From IMG/VR virus record IMGVR_UViG_3300012002_000135, positions 1-43,565 of that record: DNA of 43,565 bases, one strand, 5' to 3'. Made by a program: the position numbers and the translations under genes. The notes beneath the pieces are model-generated. The model was not told the origin of the DNA, ran no database searches, and was given only the letters and a program-made list of their open reading frames with translations. Positions 28,357-34,656 of this stretch are shown here, piece after piece. Each line of letters begins with the position of its first letter. Positions within the stretch are counted from its first letter, which is position 1. Origin of the DNA: a virus.

Positions 28357-28877
28357 CCTCGCTTCAGAGCCAAAAAAGCGTGTCCAATCGCGTCAGCGGC
28401 GTGTTCTCGGTCGCCGGGAGGTGTTTGGTCCATTTTTTCACGCATCCCGTCCACCAAGTCGTACAGGGCGTGTTCGACTTCATACTTTCCTGCAGATTTA
28501 TTCTGCGTGACTCCCAATTTCAGCTCAGACGGCATGAAAGACATAACCTTTACGCCTTTACTGAACCCGAGGGCACAAGTCATAGAATACGCATAGATCG
28601 CCTTCCAACCAGCGCCGCGGCCCTGTCCGCCTTGAGTCCCTTTGAACACGGTGTACGCTTCTACTGCGATGGTCTGCGGTTGGTACTCCTCAAAAGTATG
28701 CGCGATGTTCGCCCATATCATTCGCATTCGTGAAACGTCATCGTCTGTTCGTTTACCCTTACCTTTTGTCGTGGCAGCGACGTAAGCCTCCAGTACGCAA
28801 GGTCGTGCGCCTTCTTCGAGGACCGCTACGCCAACCCGGGCAAGGCCGGGGTCTACGCCCATCACTCGGACCGTCAT
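28353..28877 (-). CDS. RuvC-like Holliday junction resolvase
   Basis: This 174-residue RNase-H-fold nuclease has VRVMGVDPGLARVGVAVLE at ~3-21 (first catalytic Asp), TIAVEAYTVF (Glu), and REHAADAIGHAFLA (final Asp). The layout is that of bacterial and phage RuvC, which cuts four-way junctions during replication or packaging. The start MTVRVMGV is chosen because its ATG overlaps the preceding TGA (ATGA). It is coupled to the AAA+ ATPase downstream. Confidence 0.8.
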   Translation of the reverse strand: MTVRVMGVDPGLARVGVAVLEEGARPCVLEAYVAATTKGKGKRTDDDVSRMRMIWANIAHTFEEYQPQTIAVEAYTVFKGTQGGQGRGAGWKAIYAYSMTCALGFSKGVKVMSFMPSELKLGVTQNKSAGKYEVEHALYDLVDGMREKMDQTPPGDREHAADAIGHAFLALKRG

Positions 28878-29191
28878 TGACAGCACGCCACGGCTTCAGC
28901 CTGTCCAAATTCGGGACTCAGGTCAGCCCAGACCAAGAACAGGCGATGGTTCTCCCAGCAGACGTCGCCCGCATGTTGTCTTGCCCCCTGCAAAGCCCGA
29001 TGTAAGTCAAGGTGACTTGCCGCGGCAAGTAGCGCGCCGTGGAGCCCCCACGCGACAGCTCGTTTATCCGCTGGGTGACAAGGTCTTCCGTCTTCTGTTA
29101 CGGCAAGCGCCGTTCCGTGGTGGTAGCCCTGCCGGAGCAGGGATGCGGCATGCCTTAGGATATCTTCGGGCATTGCCGCCCGGGCCTGCAC
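28874..29191 (-). CDS. DUF6197-like protein
   Basis: About 105 residues: ILRHAASLLRQGYHHGTALA and PADKRAVAWGLHGALLAAA match the pattern of DUF6197 proteins (helix, 'GW..G..a', A..W...GAL.AA). The first codon is GTG; an ATG six codons later is also good. Function unknown. The stop is shared with the RuvC start. Confidence 0.55.
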   Translation of the reverse strand: MQARAAMPEDILRHAASLLRQGYHHGTALAVTEDGRPCHPADKRAVAWGLHGALLAAASHLDLHRALQGARQHAGDVCWENHRLFLVWADLSPEFGQAEAVACCQ

Positions 29192-29239
29192 GTACCGTGC
29201 CGGTGACGCTCCGACCCGTAGGCAGAGCGACCGACCTGC

Positions 29240-29710
29240 TCACGTGTGGTGTGTAACGATTCTGAACTCTTCGTTGAGTACGTCCGCGGGGAGGACGTAG
29301 CAGTCGGGCCCGCCGACCTCTCTGAGTCGGACGCGCTGGTCGTTTTCGACGGACACGACTTCCAGGACGCGGCGTCCTGCTTCGTCGTCGGCTCGGACTC
29401 GGGACACCCAAAGCTGTCCAGGAGCGGGCCGAACAGACTCTGCGTGTCGACGAAGTCGGTCTCCGAGCAGGTCTTCAATCCTTGCGATCCGGTCAAGGAT
29501 TGCAAGGAGCGTAGCCTCTCCTGTACGGTTACGCTCCCACGGCCATCGTCGTCCAGTGCGTTTCCGGTAATCGACGGCTCTTCGCCGAAGTGTGGTCCCC
29601 GAAACGCCGTACTCGGCTCCAAGGGTTGTCCAGTCGCACGGCGCAGGAAAGGATTGGTAACCTTCCAATATCTTCCAGAGTTCGTCATATGCTTTGTCGT
29701 CCCATTTCAT
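29240..29710 (-). CDS. HTH-containing protein with C-terminal beta domain
   Basis: This 156-residue protein has an N-terminal homeodomain-like helix-turn-helix (TTLGAEYGVSGTTLRRRA at ~28-45), a basic helix, then helix IARIEDLLGDRLRRHAES. The C-terminal beta segment (LWVSRVRADDEAG..VLEVVSVENDQRVRLREV) is like a small SH3/PUA-type barrel. It overlaps the methylase stop (ATGA). It may be a transcription regulator or a specificity partner of the methylase. Confidence 0.6.
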   Translation of the reverse strand: MKWDDKAYDELWKILEGYQSFPAPCDWTTLGAEYGVSGTTLRRRAVDYRKRTGRRWPWERNRTGEATLLAILDRIARIEDLLGDRLRRHAESVRPAPGQLWVSRVRADDEAGRRVLEVVSVENDQRVRLREVGGPDCYVLPADVLNEEFRIVTHHT

Positions 29711-30519
29711 GGCGCGCCCTTGCCTACGTACACAAATTCCATAATTGGTCGCCTCTTTGCGGCCCGTGCAGCCATGGTCTGCCGAGCAGGAAAAGAATAG
29801 ATTTCCGCGTCCGGCCAGTGGCTTTTAACCATCTGTCCGTACTCGTAGTTGCCGACATTCGAGAGCACCACGTGCGCTCCGCGTTGATGCGCCCCTGCGC
29901 AGCACTTCAACAGGTCCTTGTGGTCTTCGTCTGAGAACCCCTGCCGTGTGTAAGACGCGAACTCGCCCCGGTACGGAGGGTCCGCGTAGACAACATCGCC
30001 TTCATCGATCTGCCCGAACGCGTCCCGAAAGTCTCGGTGCCGGATTTGAGCACCCTGTAACGATTCATGCCAACCACTGAAGTCAGGAACTGACATCTTT
30101 TCGTACTTACCCCAAGGAACGTTGAACCGTCCCGCCTGCGAGACCCGCCACAGGCCATTGAACGAAGACTGACGCAAAAAGATGTGCAGCGCCGCGCGGG
30201 GTTGCGCGTTGTACTCGTCCCGCATACGGAGGTAGAACTTCCCTTTGTCTTCAGACCCGTTGTACCTCTCGACCAATGCTTCTAAGTCCTGTTGGAGCGC
30301 GTCGACGTCGTTTTGGATAGACAGCATGGCCATGGTCGTGTGAGGGCAGGAATCGCTCAACGCCCACAGAGAGGCCTTGTCGCCGCGGGCACGCAGCGAC
30401 CTGTACACCGCGGCTCCGCCCATGAACGGCTCGAAGTACCGGCGCCCTGTGACGTCAGGGATCCGACCTGCAATATGCGCGGCAACGCGCGACTTGCTTC
30501 CGACTATTTTGAATGACAC
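29707..30519 (-). CDS. Second D12-class DNA adenine methyltransferase
   Basis: This 270-residue Dam-family enzyme has KSRVAAHIAGRI (motif X), FEPFMGGAAVYR at 29-40 (motif I) and DPPY at 180-183 (motif IV). RQSSFNGLWRVSQAG..NVPWGKYE is the target-recognition region seen in phage Dam proteins. The start is GTG with GAGGA six bases upstream, overlapping the previous gene by 16 nt; a longer upstream frame is rejected. It is more Dam-like than the 246-residue methylase, so it probably methylates a short palindrome. Confidence 0.85.
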   Translation of the reverse strand: MSFKIVGSKSRVAAHIAGRIPDVTGRRYFEPFMGGAAVYRSLRARGDKASLWALSDSCPHTTMAMLSIQNDVDALQQDLEALVERYNGSEDKGKFYLRMRDEYNAQPRAALHIFLRQSSFNGLWRVSQAGRFNVPWGKYEKMSVPDFSGWHESLQGAQIRHRDFRDAFGQIDEGDVVYADPPYRGEFASYTRQGFSDEDHKDLLKCCAGAHQRGAHVVLSNVGNYEYGQMVKSHWPDAEIYSFPARQTMAARAAKRRPIMEFVYVGKGAP

Positions 30520-30818
30520 GACGCTTCCTCGGTCTCGATAAACGTGGGAGAGCGTGCGCACTCTAAAATTTGGTAGATTTCGTTTTTCAGCTCGTCAATC
30601 TTGGACGCGTGGTACTCGGCCTGCTTCAACTGCCGAGCGGCGAATGCCGTTAAAGACGACACCGCCTCCTCTTTCGTATGCCCCCAAATCGAATAAGCTT
30701 CCGGAAGCCCGACACCGTCATTGAACACTACGGCATTCGATGTGATGTTTTCTTCGGGTACGTCAGCGCGGATGAACGTCCGCGCTGACGGGGCCCACAC
30801 CCAAACCAACTTGTTCAC
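30504..30818 (-). CDS. Hypothetical protein (104 aa)
   Basis: It starts (GTG) NKLVWVWAPSARTFIRADVP. A beta N-terminus is followed by YSIWGHTKEEAVSSLTAFAARQL and a coiled helix (AEYHASKIDELKNEIYQIL). GTGA overlap with the previous stop fixes the start. A perfect 11-bp stem (GTCAGCGCGGA) lies inside its coding start. No family recognised. Confidence 0.55.
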   Translation of the reverse strand: MNKLVWVWAPSARTFIRADVPEENITSNAVVFNDGVGLPEAYSIWGHTKEEAVSSLTAFAARQLKQAEYHASKIDELKNEIYQILECARSPTFIETEEASCHSK

Positions 30819-31117
30819 TTCATCCCCCCTAGCGTGCCGACGACGGTCCATTCGCGGCTAACAAGTTGGTCTCGCACTTCGACCAGGCGGCGGTGTTCAG
30901 CCCCGCCCGTAAGCTCCATTTTTCCCGCCACGACGACTTCTCCTGAACGGTAGTTGAAAGTCACGTCTGTCGCACGAAAGCCTGCCACGTCATCGACAAC
31001 AACCAGGTCGCCGGTTCGAGGCACCAACGCAGAAACTTCCAATGACTTGGTCAGGAATACTGAAGTTTCCGGGTGATTCTCAGTCGTGACCAGAAGATTG
31101 AACTTTACCTTATCCAT
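30815..31117 (-). CDS. Hypothetical beta-rich protein (100 aa)
   Basis: MDKVKFNLLVTTENHPETSV starts a 100-residue protein with alternating strands (GDLVVVDDVAGFRATDVTFNYR, EVVVAGKMELTGG) and a C-terminal EVRDQLVSREWTVVG. It overlaps its neighbours on both sides. Its composition is like the 58-residue gene upstream, so both may bind one partner. No family recognised. Confidence 0.55.
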   Translation of the reverse strand: MDKVKFNLLVTTENHPETSVFLTKSLEVSALVPRTGDLVVVDDVAGFRATDVTFNYRSGEVVVAGKMELTGGAEHRRLVEVRDQLVSREWTVVGTLGGMK

Positions 31118-31286
31118 TCGATTTCACCTTTCGAACAGTCAAAACGCAGACGTCGAGGTCCACGTTGTGAGTCACAGAAACAACCACAAAAAGGTCCGTT
31201 CCTCGTTGGATGTATTCGCCTTCGGCGACTGACACCGTCGTATTCAGCTCGCTTTCGAGTTCTCCTCGAACTTCGTATTTTGTCAT
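31110..31286 (-). CDS. Small beta protein (58 aa)
   Basis: MTKYEVRGELESELNTTVSV begins a 58-residue protein. The ATG overlaps the TGA of the RecD-like helicase (ATGA), and its TAA overlaps the next ATG. Strands YEVRGELESEL, LFVVVSVTH and DVCVLTVRKV suggest a compact beta fold. No family recognised. Confidence 0.6.
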   Translation of the reverse strand: MTKYEVRGELESELNTTVSVAEGEYIQRGTDLFVVVSVTHNVDLDVCVLTVRKVKSNG

Positions 31287-32617
31287 GCTGCCTCCAGCCG
31301 GGCCTGAAGCTTGGTCCGGCGATTTAAGCCACGCTCGTTCGAGGCGGCGGTGTGAAGCATTTTCTCTTGCCCTACAAGAAGGATGCCGTCCACGGCCCGG
31401 GTGACGGCCGTGTATAGGAGCTGGCGAGTCAACATGAACTCGTTCGCTTCGTGGACAGGAGTCACCACGTAGTCAAACTGAGACCCCTGAGACTTGTGGA
31501 TGGTGATTGCGTACCCGAGGTCCAGTTCGAAAACGTCCAGCTTGCGGTACAAGACCACCCGGTCTCCGTAGTCGACCGCCATCACGTACTGCCCATCGAT
31601 TGAAACATCGGGGGACAGTCGGGCTTCGAATCGTGCGGGGTTGATTCCTTTGAAGTCGGCGTCGAGCACGACGCCGATCTCACCGTTGGCCACTGCGATC
31701 TCATAGTTATTCTTCGTGTGAATGACACGGTCGCCCACGTGAAGGCGATAATCGGCACTTCCGCACTTCATCCCTTCATCTTTGTAGATGCGCGGGTTCA
31801 GCTTCCTTTGCAGGTCGCGGTTGAGTCGCTCCGCGCCAATATCGCCGACTTTCTGCGGGCAGAGCACCTGAACACCTGCGGGGTCTTTCGCGTTGACAAC
31901 CGCAGCCACGATGACCTGCGCCACGTGCTCGGCGTCTTCCTGTACCGAAAAACCCACTCCGCCCTCTTTCAGCTTCAGTTCCGTGACCGGTGTGTCAATG
32001 CGTCCGTCGCGGACCTCCTGCGCGATGTAGGGGATGCGGGACTCCTCTGCTTGGCGAAAGATTTGGGTCAGGCGAACCACCGGCACGCGCCCCGAATCGA
32101 TGAGGTCGCGAAGAACCTGGCCTGCGCCGATAGAAGGGAGCTGGTCCACGTCGCCCACCATGACCAGGCGCTGGGAAGGCGTCAGAGCGCGCATGACGCT
32201 CATCATCAACTCCGTGTCGATCATCGACACTTCGTCGAGCACGATGACGTCATGAGGCAAGGGGCCGCCGATGCGCTTTCCATCGGGCAGCTCCACGACC
32301 TCTTGCGTGGCGTCGTAGGTCCAGCCGTCAGGCGTCCACCCCAGGAGACGGTGAATGGTGGTCGCGTTCTCGCCGGTTTGCTCCCGCATCCGGATGGCTG
32401 CTTTGCCAGTCGGGGCGGCTAGTGCCACGTCCAATCCGTTCGACTTGAGCATCTGGACGATGCTGTTGGTGGTAAAGGTCTTGCCGGTGCCGGGGCCTCC
32501 GGTCAGGACCATGACGCGGTTCTTGGCGGCTGTCTCGACAGCCGCTCGCTGCGCGTCAGCGGGCGGACGGGCGGGGTCGAAAAGGTTGTCGGGGATGACC
32601 AGTTCGGCGCTTGCCAT
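31283..32617 (-). CDS. RecD2-type SF1B helicase motor (C-terminal half)
   Basis: This 444-residue helicase has Walker A GGPGTGKT at 40-47, VIVLDEVSMIDTELM (Walker B), MVGDVDQLPSIGAGQ (motif III), LTQIFRQAEES (motif IV), and AITIHKSQGSQFDYVV with YTAVTRAV (motifs V/VI). This is the RecD/RecD2/Dda family, 5'-3' DNA helicases. The N-terminal RecD2 domains are missing here and are encoded by the separate gene at 33148-34116. The ATG MASAELVIP is chosen by a TTGACA box 30 nt upstream. Confidence 0.85.
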   Translation of the reverse strand: MASAELVIPDNLFDPARPPADAQRAAVETAAKNRVMVLTGGPGTGKTFTTNSIVQMLKSNGLDVALAAPTGKAAIRMREQTGENATTIHRLLGWTPDGWTYDATQEVVELPDGKRIGGPLPHDVIVLDEVSMIDTELMMSVMRALTPSQRLVMVGDVDQLPSIGAGQVLRDLIDSGRVPVVRLTQIFRQAEESRIPYIAQEVRDGRIDTPVTELKLKEGGVGFSVQEDAEHVAQVIVAAVVNAKDPAGVQVLCPQKVGDIGAERLNRDLQRKLNPRIYKDEGMKCGSADYRLHVGDRVIHTKNNYEIAVANGEIGVVLDADFKGINPARFEARLSPDVSIDGQYVMAVDYGDRVVLYRKLDVFELDLGYAITIHKSQGSQFDYVVTPVHEANEFMLTRQLLYTAVTRAVDGILLVGQEKMLHTAASNERGLNRRTKLQARLEAA

Positions 32618-32653
32618 GAACAGGAGATTAACTCCGTTCCGGGCGGCTGTCAA
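32618..32653 (-). promoter_or_regulatory. Promoter for the RecD2 motor gene (TTGACA/CCGGAA, TAATCT)
   Basis: TTGACA at 32648-32653, GCCGC, CCGGAA, 17-nt spacer to TAATCT, seven bases to ATG. The upstream gene's TGA lies in the -35 box. Confidence 0.75.
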
Positions 32654-32844
32654 GGGACTTTTTCAAGGAGCCAAGCGCCAAAGCGAATTCCAGCGAACAC
32701 CGCCGCGGAGAGCATCAAACTCACGCCGATCACGATCCTCCAGTTGATTAGCTCATCACGGGGGACGTCCCGTGACGGTTCGAGCGTGTAGCTACACTCG
32801 ACATACTTCATTGGTTCGTGTTTGGGTTTGTGCGACTGTGTCAT
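32650..32844 (-). CDS. Small single-pass membrane protein (64 aa)
   Basis: This 64-residue protein has a polar N-terminus (MTQSHKPKHEPMKYVECSY) and one C-terminal membrane span (IVIGVSLMLSAAVFAGIRFGAWLL). It separates the two halves of RecD2. ATGA overlap with the upstream stop. Function unknown. Confidence 0.55.
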   Translation of the reverse strand: MTQSHKPKHEPMKYVECSYTLEPSRDVPRDELINWRIVIGVSLMLSAAVFAGIRFGAWLLEKVP

Positions 32845-33134
32845 AGCTTATCTTCCACAGCACGTACGAGCACTCGTACGAAATCAAGGGGTATCTTCAT
32901 TTCGACGTAGCCTGTCACGTGACCTGTCGATAGCACCTTGAGTGAGCCTAGCTCCACCTCGATTTCCGGGTTGACTTTCTGCAGCTTGCGCACAAGTCGT
33001 CCGTACTCTGCTGCAGCCTCGCTGTAGATTCGCGCCCACGACAAGGTCTCGTCGCGCGCAGGCAGCGGACCCAAGTCCGCTGTATCTGCGTCCCAACGCT
33101 CTTCTATCGGAAGAGTCGGCTCAGGAAGGTCCAT
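32841..33134 (-). CDS. Hypothetical protein (97 aa)
   Basis: MDLPEPTLPIEERWDADTAD starts a 97-residue acidic protein; helix IYSEAAAEYGRLVRKLQKV is followed by strands IEVELGSLKVLS and TGYVEMKIPLDF. The ATG lies 13 nt after the RecD2 N-terminal gene; the longer frame upstream overlaps that gene and is rejected. No family recognised. Confidence 0.55.
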   Translation of the reverse strand: MDLPEPTLPIEERWDADTADLGPLPARDETLSWARIYSEAAAEYGRLVRKLQKVNPEIEVELGSLKVLSTGHVTGYVEMKIPLDFVRVLVRAVEDKL

Positions 33135-33147
33135 GTCAGGCGTACAT

Positions 33148-34116
33148 TCATGCGGAAAGCATGCCAACCAGGCGCTCAGCGATACAACGCTCTGCGTCAC
33201 AAAGTGCGGCAAGAGAGTACAGGTTGTCTTCTTGTGCGATAAAGGGGCCTTCTGCGAGGCCTCGGACCAGCAAGTCTTCGGTCACTCTCATGTCTCGCAA
33301 CGTAGCTGCGTTGCGCCGTGTGTCCCTCACCTTACCCAAAATTTCGTCTGCGGTAACCCACGTGCACCCAAGGTCCTTGCAGGTTTTCTCCAAAAGGCAG
33401 ACTGCGGCTGCACCAATGCGTCGAGGGTCCGTGTCTTCGATGCCGAGATTTTGCGCTATGCCGTCGCAGACGCGGAACGGCGCTGCTTTCATGCCCACGT
33501 ATGGGTTGTCAGTGAGCACCGTCTTAGTGCGGTCGCCGAATGCGCGCATCAGCGGACCTACATACCGGGGCGGGACACCGGCAGACGCCAGGAATATCCA
33601 GCTGTCTCGAAGGGCGCTGTGCTCCGTCCACCATCTGGACACTTCGCGCGCCCGGTCTGCGGTGATACCCTCTACTGCGGTCAGACCTTCCGGGTTGTTG
33701 TCGAGCAAGTCCAAGACGCCTTCGAGCGACCCGGCCAGCTTGAAAATTTCTCGGGCCCGAAAGGCGCCGACCTGCGGCATTTGCTTCAGCAATGCGCGGA
33801 CGCTGCGCTCATCGCGGCGAGCGCAAACGCGCACATCCTTGACGTCGAGGGTGATACCCCACTTGTTGCGCTCGTAGCGCGTGAAGTGGACATCGAATAG
33901 GTCGCCCGCTTGCGGATAGACAGGGAATTGCCCCTTGATCCCAAAGTCGGACAATCGACGGAGCCACACCGGCACGTCCGCGTCTTGGTCCACGTCGAGG
34001 CGACACTTTGCGATGGCGAAGCCGCTGAACGCCCCCTTTGATTTGGGGAAATTCGTGCGCTGCACCTCGACCGTGACCGTCCCGGACTCTTCGGTAACCT
34101 GACCGCCGTTGCTCAT
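33148..34116 (-). CDS. RecD2 N-terminal domains as a separate gene
   Basis: The 322-residue protein matches the N-terminal part of RecD2. An OB-like start (TVTVEVQRTNFP...GFAIAKCRLD) is followed by helix-hairpin-helix repeats (LKQMPQVGAFRAREIFKLAG, LTAVEGITADRAREV). Then come DNPYVGMKAAPFRVCDGIAQ, RRIGAAAVCLLEKTC...CTWVTADEIL and YSLAALCDAERCIAERL, the pattern just before the helicase motor in RecD2. No Walker motif is present. With the motor gene downstream it forms a split RecD2. The ATG (MSNGGQV) is chosen by the TTGACA box; a GTG six codons up is also open. Confidence 0.75.
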   Translation of the reverse strand: MSNGGQVTEESGTVTVEVQRTNFPKSKGAFSGFAIAKCRLDVDQDADVPVWLRRLSDFGIKGQFPVYPQAGDLFDVHFTRYERNKWGITLDVKDVRVCARRDERSVRALLKQMPQVGAFRAREIFKLAGSLEGVLDLLDNNPEGLTAVEGITADRAREVSRWWTEHSALRDSWIFLASAGVPPRYVGPLMRAFGDRTKTVLTDNPYVGMKAAPFRVCDGIAQNLGIEDTDPRRIGAAAVCLLEKTCKDLGCTWVTADEILGKVRDTRRNAATLRDMRVTEDLLVRGLAEGPFIAQEDNLYSLAALCDAERCIAERLVGMLSA

Positions 34117-34154
34117 GTCCAAGTCTATTAGCACTTGTCCCGGACGGCTGTCAA
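34117..34154 (-). promoter_or_regulatory. Promoter for the RecD2 N-terminal gene (TTGACA/CCGGGA)
   Basis: TTGACA at 34149-34154, GCCGT, CCGGGA, 17-18-nt spacer to CTAATA/TAATAG, then ~9 nt to ATG. Confidence 0.65.
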
Positions 34155-34619
34155 GTAATAAATGCCAGGCGCGCGGGGGTTGTGGGGGTTGTGACTCGTT
34201 GCGTCATCAGCCTTAACTCAGGTTTGACGCAACGCGACAAAAGGTAAATGCTCTGTGTACACGTGTGTCACAGGGTAAGCCTCTGCGTAGATTGCCTCTG
34301 TAGGGTTTTCAGCTCAACCCCCACAACCCCCACAACCCCCAGCCCAACCCCCAGTCTAAGTACCTGTAATCATTGGTAAAAGCTTGCTATGGGGGTTGTG
34401 GGGGTTGAGTTTTCGGCAAAAGTATTACAACCGACCTAACTCCCTTCGTGATCGATCTTAGGGAAGAAAAAAACTTTTCAAAAAACTCAACCCCCCACCC
34501 ACCCCCAACCCCCATGCGGGCCCCTGCCCCCGTACGTATGGGGGTTGGCGCGCCGTGCCCACTTACGAAGGGACGGGGTCGGGGTTGGTCGGGGTCGCCC
34601 GCAGGGGGCTGGGACGGGG
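34155..34619. other. Non-coding control region with inverted repeats and G/C runs (candidate origin)
   Basis: No credible gene. It holds GTTGCGTCA (34198-34206) matched by TGACGCAAC (34225-34233), and CTGTG/CACAG arms around TACACGTGTG near 34251. It also holds a 20-bp perfect inverted repeat CTCAACCCCCACAACCCCCA (34313-34332 with 34390-34409), A-rich blocks, and many C5/G5 runs. It lies between the replication protein gene and the RecD2 gene. An origin, terminator or packaging role is possible; none is shown. Confidence 0.45.
34313..34520. repeat. Right copy of the ~210-bp inverted repeat
   Basis: It matches the reverse complement of 113-326, best over GTAATCATTGG...TTGTGGGGG (identical) and then over the A-rich core and the CTCAACCCCC end. 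The two copies face each other across the 34-kb leftward gene block. Confidence 0.75.
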
Positions 34620-34656
34620 TCAGTCGGGGTCGTCCGCAGGAGGCTGAGACGGGGTC
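34587..34656. repeat. Tandem 35-bp repeat (2 copies) at the stop of the replication gene
   Basis: Two adjacent 35-bp units (GTCGGGGTCG..CCGCAGG.GGCTG.GACGGGGTC) differ at four bases. The second encodes the final ...PSQPPADDPD of the replication protein; the first lies just past its stop. A slipped duplication that may have moved the stop codon. Confidence 0.65.

Noticed and set aside
34170-34560. Repeated C5/G5 units considered as a CRISPR array
   Set aside because: Units are short, irregular and palindromic with no constant spacers, and no cas genes other than a Cas4-like phage nuclease are present.
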